A stretch of DNA of 64,000 bases from Pedobacter nyackensis. Lineage in GTDB: Bacteria; Bacteroidota; Bacteroidia; Sphingobacteriales; Sphingobacteriaceae. This document shows positions 24,631 through 33,575 of the stretch, piece by piece. The notes beneath the pieces were generated by a model. The model saw nothing but the letters and a program-made list of their open reading frames with translations. It had not been told where the DNA came from and did no database searches. The number at the start of each line of letters is the position of its first letter. Position 1 is the stretch's first letter. Both the position numbers and the translations under genes were made by a program. The stretch lies in assembly GCF_900176505.1 (NCBI RefSeq), contig NZ_FWYB01000002.1, positions 831,237 to 895,236 on the forward strand, written 5' to 3'.

Positions 24631-25591
24631 AGCTGGTATAGTAGGTGGTGCTGGATATACAGGAGGCGAAATGCTCCGTATTCTGGTTAATCACGCATCT
24701 GTAGAAATTAAATTTGTACATAGCAACAGCAATGCAGGAAACCTGATTTCTGATGTGCATACAGATTTGTTCGGAGATACTGACCTGCGTTTTACAGATA
24801 TGCTTTCTGACGATATTGATGTGTTGTTTTTATGTGTTGGACATGGAGATGCAAAGAAATTTCTGGAAGCGAATAAGATAGCAGAAGGAATTAAAATCAT
24901 TGATTTAAGTCAGGATTTTAGGTTAGCTGCCAATGCGGGTAACAAATGGGTTTACGGTTTGCCGGAGCTTAACAGAGACAAGGTAAAACAAGCGAGCTAT
25001 ATTGCTAACCCAGGTTGTTTTGCTACCTGCATTCAATTGGGCTTGTTGCCATTAGCGGCTAAAGGTTTGTTGAAGAGTGAAGTACATATCAATGCTACTA
25101 CCGGATCTACCGGAGCAGGGCAGGGCTTGTCTACCACTTCACATTTTAGCTGGCGCAACAATAACCTATCGGTTTATAAAGCTTTTGGTCATCAGCATCT
25201 GAACGAAATCGGAGAAAGCCTGAGCATGCTGAATCCTGATTTTGATCAAACGATAAGCTTTATCCCGCAACGTGGTGATTTTGCGAGAGGAATTCTGGCT
25301 GCAATGTACTTTGAAAGTGATTTGACAGCAGTGGAGGCGCAGGATATTTATGAAAATTATTACGCTGAGCATCCATATACCCACATAAGCAATAAGAACA
25401 TTGATTTAAAACAAGTGGTAAATACCAATAAAGCACTTGTTCATGTAGAAAAGCATGGTAATAAGCTTTTTGTTGTGAGTATAATAGATAACTTGTTAAA
25501 AGGTGCAAGCGGACAGGCAGTTCAGAATATGAATTTAATGTTTGGATTGGAAGAGACTGAAGGGCTCCGGCTAAAGGCGGTAGCATTTTAA
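24620..25591 (+). CDS. argC: N-acetyl-gamma-glutamyl-phosphate reductase
   Basis: NADPH-dependent reductase of the acetylated pathway. The dinucleotide motif is IKAGIVGGAGYTGGEMLRIL, and the catalytic cysteine lies in NPGCFATCIQLGL. The conserved GSTGAGQG and FIPQRGDFARGI also fit. An in-frame ATG two codons earlier (24614) is possible. The gene overlaps argG by 11 bp. A 76-bp gap with a stable hairpin separates it from argD. Confidence 0.97.
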   Translation: MKIKAGIVGGAGYTGGEMLRILVNHASVEIKFVHSNSNAGNLISDVHTDLFGDTDLRFTDMLSDDIDVLFLCVGHGDAKKFLEANKIAEGIKIIDLSQDFRLAANAGNKWVYGLPELNRDKVKQASYIANPGCFATCIQLGLLPLAAKGLLKSEVHINATTGSTGAGQGLSTTSHFSWRNNNLSVYKAFGHQHLNEIGESLSMLNPDFDQTISFIPQRGDFARGILAAMYFESDLTAVEAQDIYENYYAEHPYTHISNKNIDLKQVVNTNKALVHVEKHGNKLFVVSIIDNLLKGASGQAVQNMNLMFGLEETEGLRLKAVAF

Positions 25592-25632
25592 GTTAACCAC
25601 GCTCTTCTGATCAATTAAATTATTCATTCAAA

Positions 25633-25652
25633 GCCTTAGCGTAAGCTAAGGC
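25633..25652 (+). other. intercistronic hairpin between argC and argD
   Basis: GCCTTAGC and GCTAAGGC form a perfect 8-bp stem closed by a GTAA tetraloop, 15 bp before argD. No T run follows, so it is not an intrinsic terminator. It may mark an mRNA processing or stability site within the operon. Confidence 0.5.
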
Positions 25653-25667
25653 AAAACCTTCACGAAC

Positions 25668-26801
25668 ATGAACTTATTCGACGTATATCCATTAAATAAT
25701 ATAGAAATAGTAAAAGCATCCGGAAGTGCTGTCTGGGATGCCGATGGCCAGGAATATTTAGACTTGTATGGCGGTCATGCCGTAATTTCAATTGGCCATA
25801 CACACCCACATTATGTAAAACGTTTAACCGATCAGCTTAATAAAGTTGGTTTTTACTCTAACTCGGTTCTGATTCCTTTACAGGCGCAGCTTGCCGAGAA
25901 ATTGGGTCAGGTTTCAGGGAAAACAGATTTTCAGTTGTTCTTGTGTAACTCTGGTGCTGAAGCTAACGAGAACGCACTAAAGTTGGCTTCGTTTTACAAT
26001 GGTAGAAAAAAGGTAATTGCTTTTAAAGGAGCTTTTCATGGCAGAACTTCTTTAGCTGTTGCTGCTACAGATAACCCTAAAATTGTTGCGCCGGTAAACG
26101 AAACCGATAACATTGTCTTTTTGCCACATAATGATGAGGCAGCTTTAGAAAATGCTTTTGCAGCTTATGGAAATGAAATTACTGCGGTAATTATCGAGGG
26201 CATACAAGGTGTAGGTGGTATTAAAGAGGCTTCAGTGAGCTTTCTGCAAAAGATCCGTTCACTTTGTGATCAGTATAATGCGGTTTATATCGCTGATAGT
26301 GTGCAGTGCGGTTATGGTAGAACGGGTCAGTTTTACTCGCACGACTATGCCGGCGTTGACGCCGATGTGTATACGATGGCTAAAGGTATGGGCAATGGTT
26401 TCCCGGTAGCAGGAATCTCTATTGCACCTAAATTTAAGCCTTGGCATGGTATGTTAGGTACTACTTTTGGTGGTAACCACCTGGCTTGTGCAGCTGCATT
26501 GGCCGTGTTGGAAATTATCGAACAGGACAACCTGATGAAGAACGCCGAGGTGATCGGCACTTACCTGATTAATGAACTGAAACAAATAGAGGGGATAAAT
26601 GAAGTACGTGGACGTGGTTTGATGATCGGGATAGACCTGCCTGAAGACAAGTCGACCGTAAAGAAAGACCTGCTATTTAAATATAAAATTTTTACCGGTG
26701 AGGCAAAGCCTAACGTAATCAGACTGTTGCCTGCATTAAATTTAACTAAGGATCAGGCAGATCAATTTTTAAATGATTTTAAAACCGCTTTAAAAGGATG
26801 A
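25668..26801 (+). CDS. argD: acetylornithine aminotransferase
   Basis: Class III PLP aminotransferase that transfers the amino group of glutamate to acetylglutamate semialdehyde. Signatures are LDLYGGHAVISIGHTHP, LCNSGAEANENALKLA, the cofactor segment YIADSVQCGYGRTGQ and the PLP lysine in TMAKGMGNGFPVAGI. The 377-residue length fits. Family enzymes often accept succinylated substrates as well, which matters because the next gene is an acetyl/succinylornithine transcarbamylase. The stop overlaps the next start by 4 bp. Confidence 0.96.
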   Translation: MNLFDVYPLNNIEIVKASGSAVWDADGQEYLDLYGGHAVISIGHTHPHYVKRLTDQLNKVGFYSNSVLIPLQAQLAEKLGQVSGKTDFQLFLCNSGAEANENALKLASFYNGRKKVIAFKGAFHGRTSLAVAATDNPKIVAPVNETDNIVFLPHNDEAALENAFAAYGNEITAVIIEGIQGVGGIKEASVSFLQKIRSLCDQYNAVYIADSVQCGYGRTGQFYSHDYAGVDADVYTMAKGMGNGFPVAGISIAPKFKPWHGMLGTTFGGNHLACAAALAVLEIIEQDNLMKNAEVIGTYLINELKQIEGINEVRGRGLMIGIDLPEDKSTVKKDLLFKYKIFTGEAKPNVIRLLPALNLTKDQADQFLNDFKTALKG

Positions 26802-27763
26802 ACCAGTTTACCTCAGTAAATGATGTGCAAGACATCAGCCAATTGGTTAATGATGCATTAGCACTTAAGCAAAGCCCTTATGCCCACCAGCACCTGGGTA
26901 AAAACAAAACGCTAGGTCTTGTTTTTTTAAATCCAAGTTTGCGTACACGTTTAAGCACTCAGAAGGCAGCCCTTAACTTAGGGATGAATGTGATGGTGAT
27001 GAACATGGACAAAGAAGGTTGGGCTTTGGAAACACAGGATGGCATAGTGATGAACGGCACAACTGTAGAACACATTCGTGAAGCGGCAGCAGTGATGGGT
27101 CAATATTGTGATATTCTGGGCTTGCGCTCTTTTCCAAAGCTGATTAGCAGAGAAGAGGATTATAACGAGGATTTTTTTAACAAATTCATCAAGTTTTGCA
27201 AGGTACCTGTCGTGAGTTTAGAGAGTGCTACGCGTCATCCGCTGCAAAGTTTAGCTGACCTGGTTACCATCAAAGAAACCTGGAAAGGGGCAACTAAACC
27301 TAAAGTTGTTTTGGCTTGGGCACCGCATATTAAAGCCTTGCCGCAAGCGGTACCCAATTCATTTGCCGAATGGATGTGTAAAGCACAGGAGGAGGGAATG
27401 CTTGATTTTACCATAGCTCAACCTGCGGGGTATGAACTAAGTGAAGATTTTACTCCTGGAGCAAATATTACGCATAACCTCGATGAGGCTTTGGCCGGAG
27501 CGGATTATATTTATGTGAAAAACTGGTCGAGCTATAAAGAATATGGGAAAGTACTCCCTTATCCTGAAGGCTGGATGCTGAATAATGATAAATTAAAGGA
27601 AACCAACAATGCTAAAGTGATGCATTGTTTGCCGGTTCGCCGGGATCTGGAACTTTCTTCGGAAATTCTGGACGGTCCTAATTCGCTGGTTATACACGAA
27701 GCCGGAAACCGCTTATGGGCAGCGCAGGCCGTGTTAAAGCAAATGTTAGAAGCGTTAAAATAA
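26798..27763 (+). CDS. argF': N-acetylornithine (or N-succinylornithine) carbamoyltransferase
   Basis: Carbamoyltransferase acting on an acylated ornithine instead of free ornithine, as known in Xanthomonas and Bacteroides. The carbamoyl phosphate loop is FLNPSLRTRLST in place of STRT, and the catalytic HCLPVRRD is present near the C-terminus. The lack of an ordinary ornithine transcarbamylase in the operon supports this route. The residue thought to separate acetyl (Glu) from succinyl (Pro) specificity appears to be Val90 here (NGTTVEH), so the acyl group cannot be called. It overlaps argD by 4 bp. Confidence 0.92.
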   Translation: MNQFTSVNDVQDISQLVNDALALKQSPYAHQHLGKNKTLGLVFLNPSLRTRLSTQKAALNLGMNVMVMNMDKEGWALETQDGIVMNGTTVEHIREAAAVMGQYCDILGLRSFPKLISREEDYNEDFFNKFIKFCKVPVVSLESATRHPLQSLADLVTIKETWKGATKPKVVLAWAPHIKALPQAVPNSFAEWMCKAQEEGMLDFTIAQPAGYELSEDFTPGANITHNLDEALAGADYIYVKNWSSYKEYGKVLPYPEGWMLNNDKLKETNNAKVMHCLPVRRDLELSSEILDGPNSLVIHEAGNRLWAAQAVLKQMLEALK

Positions 27764-27779
27764 AACAAATTAGATCCCA

Positions 27780-28568
27780 ATGAAAAAACTCAGTGTAATT
27801 AAAATCGGTGGTAATGTAATTGACAACTCAGAAAAGCTGCATCAGTTTTTACTGGATTTTACAGCGTTGCCTGGAGATAAGATTTTAATTCATGGTGGTG
27901 GAAAGATAGCTACAGAACTGGGCGTAACCCTTGGGGTTGAAGCTAAAATGGTTGAAGGCAGACGCATCACCGATATCGAAACCCTTAGGGTTGTAACGAT
28001 GGTGTATGCCGGACTGATCAACAAAAATATGGTTGCGCAGTTGCAGGCAAAAGGTTGCAACGCAATCGGACTTACAGGTGCGGATGGAAATTTAATAAAA
28101 GCGGTAAAGCGCCCGGTTAAGGATATTGATTATGGATATGTGGGCGATCTGGATGCTTCATCAGTTTCTACTGAAACGCTGAGTAGTTTGCTGAATGCAG
28201 GGCTGGTACCTGTGTTTTGTGCCATTACACATGACGGGGATGCACAACTTTTAAATACCAATGCCGATACAATTGCTGCTGCGGTGGCAGTGGCCATGTC
28301 GTCATTATATGAAACTTCGTTGATTTATTGCTTCGAAAAGCGCGGTGTATTAAGGGATGTAGACGATGAGAACTCATTGGTTACAGAGATCAGGATGGAG
28401 CAATTTGACGCACTAAAAGAAGAAGGAGTGGTTTCGGGAGGAATGATCCCCAAACTGCATAATGCTTTTGAAGCCATTAAAAGTGGCGTTTCAGCCGTAT
28501 ACATTGGTAAGGCTGATGAACTGCCACAAATTAATGGAAGTAATTTTGGAACCAGATTAATCAAGTAA
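27780..28568 (+). CDS. argB: acetylglutamate kinase
   Basis: Phosphorylates N-acetylglutamate, usually the feedback-controlled step in cyclic pathways. The amino-acid-kinase fold is shown by VIKIGGNVIDN at the N-terminus, the substrate loop IHGGGKIATELG, and the C-terminal VSGGMIPKLHNAFEAI. At 262 residues it is the short form without the N-terminal helix that arginine-sensitive enzymes use for hexamer formation, so it may be insensitive to arginine. It lies 16 bp after the transcarbamylase gene. Confidence 0.96.
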   Translation: MKKLSVIKIGGNVIDNSEKLHQFLLDFTALPGDKILIHGGGKIATELGVTLGVEAKMVEGRRITDIETLRVVTMVYAGLINKNMVAQLQAKGCNAIGLTGADGNLIKAVKRPVKDIDYGYVGDLDASSVSTETLSSLLNAGLVPVFCAITHDGDAQLLNTNADTIAAAVAVAMSSLYETSLIYCFEKRGVLRDVDDENSLVTEIRMEQFDALKEEGVVSGGMIPKLHNAFEAIKSGVSAVYIGKADELPQINGSNFGTRLIK

Positions 28569-28571
28569 ACT

Positions 28572-29390
28572 ATGAACAAGTTTAAAGGCAAAATAGCCAT
28601 TTTGGGAAGTGGAAACATTGGTGTTTCTTTAGCCAAAGGCTTAGTTAAATCGAATTATGCCACAGCAGATCAGATCACTTTAACAAGACGTAATATTTCG
28701 GGACTGACCGCATTGGCCAAAGAGGGCTTTGTGGTTAGCGATGATAATGCTGCTGCGGTTGCAGCTGCTGACATTGTTGTTTTAGCGGTATTGCCGCAGC
28801 AATTGAACAACCTGCTTTCGCAAATTTTACCGGCTGTTGATCCCCAAAAACAGGTGTTTATTTCTGTTGCTTCGGGAGTGAGCTGTATTGATATTAGAAA
28901 CAAAATTGGCGAAACGGTACAGGTAATCCGTGCTATGCCAAATACAGCAATAGCCATTGGGCAATCGATGACTTGCGTGGCTACGGATAATGCAACTGCC
29001 GAAAATGTAGCTGAAGTAACCAGAATGTTCGAAACGGTGGGTGCTGTAGTTAAAATAAACGAAGACCTGATGACCTCAGCCACGGCGCTTTGTGCTTGTG
29101 GTATCGCCTTCTTTTTGAGAGCGATCAGAGCCGCATCACAAGGTGGGGTAGAAATCGGTTTCCACGCGGATGAGGCATTGAAAATGGCGGTGCAGACTGC
29201 TAAAGGGGCTGCCGATTTGCTGTTGCAGATGCAATCGCATCCTGAGCAGGAAATTGATAAGGTGACTTCGCCTAAAGGCTGTACGATTGCCGGATTGAAC
29301 GAAATGGAGCATCATGGCTTCAGTTCTTCGTTAATAAAAGGAATTAAACTTTCGGCAGCGAAAGCCGGAGCTCTTTATACAAAAGAATAA
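28572..29390 (+). CDS. proC: pyrroline-5-carboxylate reductase
   Basis: NAD(P)H-dependent last step of proline synthesis. The N-terminal motif is IAILGSGNIGVSLAKGLV, followed by VQVIRAMPNTAIAIGQSMT and the C-terminal dimer segment VTSPKGCTIAGLNEMEHHG. The length of 272 residues is usual. It sits 3 bp after argB and 2 bp before argE, so proline and arginine synthesis share one transcript. proA and proB are not in the window. Confidence 0.95.
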   Translation: MNKFKGKIAILGSGNIGVSLAKGLVKSNYATADQITLTRRNISGLTALAKEGFVVSDDNAAAVAAADIVVLAVLPQQLNNLLSQILPAVDPQKQVFISVASGVSCIDIRNKIGETVQVIRAMPNTAIAIGQSMTCVATDNATAENVAEVTRMFETVGAVVKINEDLMTSATALCACGIAFFLRAIRAASQGGVEIGFHADEALKMAVQTAKGAADLLLQMQSHPEQEIDKVTSPKGCTIAGLNEMEHHGFSSSLIKGIKLSAAKAGALYTKE

Positions 29391-29392
29391 AT

Positions 29393-30463
29393 ATGATGAT
29401 TGCAAAACTGCAGGAAGATAGTTTAGGGTTGTTGAAACAATTGATCAGCATTCAATCCTTCAGTAAGGAAGAAGATCAGACAGCTGATGCAATTGAGGCG
29501 TTTTTGCAGGAGCGAAATATACAAACAAACCGGAAGCTGAATAATGTATGGGCCTACAACAAGCATTTCGATGCGGCTAAGCCAACATTGCTCTTAAATT
29601 CACATCATGATACGGTAAAGCCAAGTACGGGCTATACACGCGATCCTTACGCGGCTTCAGTTGAAGAGGGTAAATTGTATGGCTTAGGTAGTAATGATGC
29701 GGGAGGATGTCTCGTTTCGCTTATAGCGACCTTTTTGTATTATCATGATCAGGAGGATTTGAGCTATAACATTTGTCTGGCCGCTACAGCTGAAGAAGAG
29801 ATCTCTGGTACGCATGGTCTGGAGTATGTACTTCCTGATTTGGGAGAACTGGAGTTTGCGATCGTTGGTGAACCTACTTTAATGAATCTGGCCATCGCCG
29901 AACGTGGACTTTTGGTATTGGATTGCACAGTGCATGGAAAAGCCGGTCACGCTGCCCGGGAGGAAGGCGACAATGCGATTTATAAAGCCCTGAAGGATAT
30001 AGATTGGTTTCGTAGCTACCGCTTCTCTAAGGTGTCAGAAATGTTTGGCCCCCTAAAGATGTCAGTTACGATTATCAATGCAGGATCTCAGCACAATGTA
30101 GTGCCGGCAACCTGTACTTTCACCGTTGATGTGCGGGTAACGGATGCTTATACGAATGAGGAGGTGTTAAAGATCATCAGAACAAATGTAGATTGTGATG
30201 TGAAGCCCCGCTCGGTAAGGTTAAAACCTTCATCTATCGATAAAGAGCATCCAATTGTACAAGCTGGACTTTCTTTAGGCAGGACAACTTATGGCTCCCC
30301 TACAACCTCCGATCAGGCTTTGCTGAGTATTCCTTCCGTAAAGGTGGGGCCCGGCGATTCAGCCCGCTCGCATATGGCCGATGAATACATTTATATCGAA
30401 GAAATTGAAAAAGGTATTGACCTTTATATAAAAATGCTCAACTCCGTTGTTAACGGAAAATAG
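29393..30463 (+). CDS. argE: M20 family deacylase, acetylornithine/acetylcitrulline deacetylase
   Basis: Zinc-dependent amidohydrolase of the M20 family: LLLNSHHDTVKPS, GSNDAGGCLVSLIA, ATAEEEISGTHG and later GPGDSARSHMADEYI carry the metal and catalytic residues. In a pathway with an acylornithine transcarbamylase the substrate should be N-acetylcitrulline (or the succinyl form) rather than acetylornithine; this is inferred from context. Two ATG codons are in tandem at the start. The frame ends 16 bp before argH. Confidence 0.93.
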   Translation: MMIAKLQEDSLGLLKQLISIQSFSKEEDQTADAIEAFLQERNIQTNRKLNNVWAYNKHFDAAKPTLLLNSHHDTVKPSTGYTRDPYAASVEEGKLYGLGSNDAGGCLVSLIATFLYYHDQEDLSYNICLAATAEEEISGTHGLEYVLPDLGELEFAIVGEPTLMNLAIAERGLLVLDCTVHGKAGHAAREEGDNAIYKALKDIDWFRSYRFSKVSEMFGPLKMSVTIINAGSQHNVVPATCTFTVDVRVTDAYTNEEVLKIIRTNVDCDVKPRSVRLKPSSIDKEHPIVQAGLSLGRTTYGSPTTSDQALLSIPSVKVGPGDSARSHMADEYIYIEEIEKGIDLYIKMLNSVVNGK

Positions 30464-30479
30464 AACCACAACAAAAGAC

Positions 30480-31811
30480 ATGAAGATCTGGCAAAAAAAT
30501 ATTGATGTAAATAAAGATATTGAAACTTTTACGGTAGGTAAAGACAGGGAACTCGATTTACAAATGGCCGCTTTTGATGTTTTAGGCTCACTTGCACATG
30601 TAGAAATGCTGGAAAGCATCGGTCTGCTTACTGCCGATGAGCTCGCCCAGATTCAAAAGGAACTTAAAAATATCTATGCGGAAATAGCAGACGGAAAGTT
30701 TGTTATTGAAGATACTGTTGAAGATGTACACTCGCAGGTAGAGTGGCTGCTGACCCAAAGAATAGGGGAGGCAGGGAAAAAAATACATAGCGGACGTTCA
30801 CGTAACGATCAGGTTTTGGTTGATCTGAAACTGTATTTCAGAAGTTGCATTGAAGAAATGGTTGGCAATACCAACGTGTTGTTTGAACAACTGATTGCTT
30901 TAAGCAATATGCATGCAGCTAAATTGTTACCGGGTTATACGCATTTGCAAATCGCCATGCCTTCCTCATTTGGATTGTGGTTTGGGGCTTATGCAGAAAG
31001 CCTGGTTGATGATATGGAACTGATGCTTGCTGCCTGGAAGATTTGCAACAAAAACCCATTGGGTTCTGCTGCGGGCTATGGTTCATCATTCCCTTTAAAC
31101 AGGACAATGACAACACAGCTGCTGGGCTTTGAACGCCTAAATTATAATGTGGTATATGCCCAGATGGGTAGGGGCAAAACAGAAAGGATATTAGCGCAGG
31201 CGATGTCTTCGGTTGCAGCTTCCCTGGCAAAAATGGCCATGGATGTTTGCCTGTTTATCAATCAGAATTTCGGATTTATCAGCTTCCCTGATGAGCTGAC
31301 AACCGGATCAAGCATTATGCCGCATAAAAAGAATCCGGATGTATTTGAACTGATCCGTTCGCGTTGCAATAAAATACAGGCTTTGCCAAACGAAATTGCC
31401 ATGATGATCACGAATCTGCCTTCAGGCTATCACCGCGATCTGCAGCTGTTAAAAGAAAACCTTTTCCCTGCAATCACTTCTTTAAATGAGTGTTTGGAGA
31501 TGACCACTTTTATGTTGCAGAACATTAGCGTTAAAGACAATATTCTTGAGGATAAAAAGTATGCTTACCTGTTTAGTGTTGAAGTAGTGAATGAACTGGC
31601 ATTAAATGGCACCCCTTTCAGGGAAGCTTATAAAATAGTTGGTGAATCTATAGATAACGGAACTTTTGCTCCTGGAAAGGCTGTAAACCATACCCACGAA
31701 GGAAGTATCGGGAACCTGTGCAATAATGAAATTGAAGTGATGATGGAAGAAATATTGTCGCAGTTTAAATTTGAAAAGACACATAGCGCGATTGCAGCTT
31801 TGCTGGCTTAG
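30480..31811 (+). CDS. argH: argininosuccinate lyase
   Basis: Fumarase-superfamily enzyme producing arginine and fumarate. The superfamily signature GSSIMPHKKNPD is present, as are HSGRSRNDQVLVDL and TVEDVHSQVEWLL. The frame extends 11 codons upstream over the end of argE, but ATG at 30480 (MKIWQKNIDVNKD) is the better start. The product of 443 residues is slightly short compared with the 460 of E. coli. It closes the operon; a strong terminator follows. Confidence 0.96.
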   Translation: MKIWQKNIDVNKDIETFTVGKDRELDLQMAAFDVLGSLAHVEMLESIGLLTADELAQIQKELKNIYAEIADGKFVIEDTVEDVHSQVEWLLTQRIGEAGKKIHSGRSRNDQVLVDLKLYFRSCIEEMVGNTNVLFEQLIALSNMHAAKLLPGYTHLQIAMPSSFGLWFGAYAESLVDDMELMLAAWKICNKNPLGSAAGYGSSFPLNRTMTTQLLGFERLNYNVVYAQMGRGKTERILAQAMSSVAASLAKMAMDVCLFINQNFGFISFPDELTTGSSIMPHKKNPDVFELIRSRCNKIQALPNEIAMMITNLPSGYHRDLQLLKENLFPAITSLNECLEMTTFMLQNISVKDNILEDKKYAYLFSVEVVNELALNGTPFREAYKIVGESIDNGTFAPGKAVNHTHEGSIGNLCNNEIEVMMEEILSQFKFEKTHSAIAALLA

Positions 31812-31825
31812 GAAATGCACCTTAT

Positions 31826-31870
31826 AAACAAAAAGGGCTTGTATCCATGTGATACAAGCCCTTTTTGTTT
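31826..31870. terminator. bidirectional terminator, GTATC-core hairpin family
   Basis: Perfect 20-bp arms (31826-31845 and 31851-31870) around the loop CATGT contain AGGGCTTGTATC and its complement with A and T tracts outside. It separates the converging argH and prfC. Confidence 0.92.
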
Positions 31871-31888
31871 GATTCGTTATTCAGGGGG

Positions 31889-33469
31889 TTATTTAAACTC
31901 TGATGTTTTGTGGAACTCGATATCCGGATAATCCCTCATCGTCATATTGATCATAAACTCATTGTCTGCAAGATAAACTGGGTTGCCGTCTTTATCCGCC
32001 CCGATATGCGCTTGCTTCCTTTTCAGGAATTCTGCCATCTTTGTCTTGTCTTTTGAAGTTACCCAGTTGGAGCGCGTGTAGCTCAGCATCCTGAATGCCG
32101 CTTTAGCACCGTACTCATGCTCCAGACGGAAGGCAATTACCTCAAATTGAAGTTCACCTACAGCACCAACCACCTTACGATTTCCGGGCTGCATGATAAA
32201 CAATTGTGCTACACCTTCTTCGGTAAGCTGTTGTATGCCCTTCTCCAGCTGTTTTGTTTTTAATGGGTCTCTGTTCTCTAATTCCTTAAATATCTCAGGA
32301 GAGAAGCTAGGAATGCCTTTAAATTGAAGTTTTTCTCCTTCTGTAAGCGTGTCGCCGATTTTAAAGTTTCCACTGTCATACAAACCTACAACATCTCCAG
32401 GCCATGCCTCTTCAACAATGCTTTTTTCATTGGCCATGAAATCCATTGGGTTGGAGAATTTCAGTTTCTTGTCCTGACGGGTATGATAATAAAATTTATT
32501 ACGCTCAAATTTACCTGAACAAACCCGCATAAAGGCAATTCTGTCGCGGTGTTTAGGATCAAGGTTGGCATGGATTTTAAATACAAAACCAGAGAAGTTC
32601 TTCTCTTCTGCAGCAACCTCGCGTTGCTCTGCCTCACGGCCTTTCGGACTTGGGGCGATATTGATGAAAGTATCCAGCAACTCCTTGATACCAAAGTTAT
32701 TGATGGCACTACCAAAGAACACTGGGGCCAGTAAGCCCTCAATATACATGCTCTTATCCAGGTCACCATAAACCCCGTGTACCAGTTCCAGGTCGCCTTT
32801 TAAGCCATCAAGCTCCTTAGGTTTTAAGAACTTGTTCAGGTTCTCATCGTTCAGGTCGTTCACCTCAATTACCGGCGCACTGATTTTTGCTTTGTCAGGT
32901 TCAAACAGGTTTAAGTGTTTGTTATAAATGCTGTAAACTCCTTTAAATGTATGTCCTTGTCCAATTGGCCAGGATAAAGGGCAAAGGCTGATGTTTAATT
33001 TACTTTCTATTTCATCAAGCAAATCGAATGCATCCTTACCCTCACGGTCCATTTTATTGATGAAAATGATTACCGGAGTATTACGCATCCTACATACGGA
33101 CATTAGTTTTTCCGTCTGTTCCTCCACACCTTTCACGCAATCCACAACCAGGATAACACTATCCACGGCAGATAAAGTACGGTAGGTATCTTCTGCGAAA
33201 TCTTTGTGACCAGGTGTATCCAGGATATTGATACGCTTGCCACTATATTCAAATCCCATTACAGAAGTAGCCACAGAGATTCCACGCTGTTTCTCTATTT
33301 CCATAAAATCGGAAGTGTTACTCTGATTGGCCTTGTTGCGTTTTACCGCTCCAGCCGTATTGATGGCGCCGCCAAAGAGTAGGAATTTCTCCGTTAAGGT
33401 TGTTTTACCTGCATCGGGGTGACTAATGATGGCGAATGTTTTTCGTTTTTCTATTTCTGGGTGAATCAT
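31889..33469 (-). CDS. prfC: peptide chain release factor 3
   Basis: Translational GTPase that recycles RF1/RF2 after termination. GTPase motifs are complete: G1 [14 protein letters not shown]3 [15 protein letters not shown]4 FINKMDREG. The C-terminal half matches the RF3 type ([16 protein letters not shown] near residues 440-455) rather than EF-G or TetM. The 526-residue length is typical. It is monocistronic, converging with argH. Confidence 0.97.
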   Translation of the reverse strand: MIHPEIEKRKTFAIISHPDAGKTTLTEKFLLFGGAINTAGAVKRNKANQSNTSDFMEIEKQRGISVATSVMGFEYSGKRINILDTPGHKDFAEDTYRTLSAVDSVILVVDCVKGVEEQTEKLMSVCRMRNTPVIIFINKMDREGKDAFDLLDEIESKLNISLCPLSWPIGQGHTFKGVYSIYNKHLNLFEPDKAKISAPVIEVNDLNDENLNKFLKPKELDGLKGDLELVHGVYGDLDKSMYIEGLLAPVFFGSAINNFGIKELLDTFINIAPSPKGREAEQREVAAEEKNFSGFVFKIHANLDPKHRDRIAFMRVCSGKFERNKFYYHTRQDKKLKFSNPMDFMANEKSIVEEAWPGDVVGLYDSGNFKIGDTLTEGEKLQFKGIPSFSPEIFKELENRDPLKTKQLEKGIQQLTEEGVAQLFIMQPGNRKVVGAVGELQFEVIAFRLEHEYGAKAAFRMLSYTRSNWVTSKDKTKMAEFLKRKQAHIGADKDGNPVYLADNEFMINMTMRDYPDIEFHKTSEFK

Positions 33470-33525
33470 AAAGAATTAAGCCTGTGCGCTTGACGCGGCT
33501 GCAAAGATAATTATAATATATAAAA

Positions 33526-33557
33526 GAAAAACCGACGATTATATTCATCGGTTTTTC
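33526..33557 (-). terminator. hairpin terminator after the DUF6600-like gene
   Basis: GAAAAACCGA (33526-33535) and TCGGTTTTTC (33548-33557) form a 10-bp stem around a 12-nt loop. On the minus strand the stem ends in T-rich sequence, directly downstream of the stop at 33576. Confidence 0.7.
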
Positions 33558-33575
33558 CAGAATTAGCTTGGTTGG

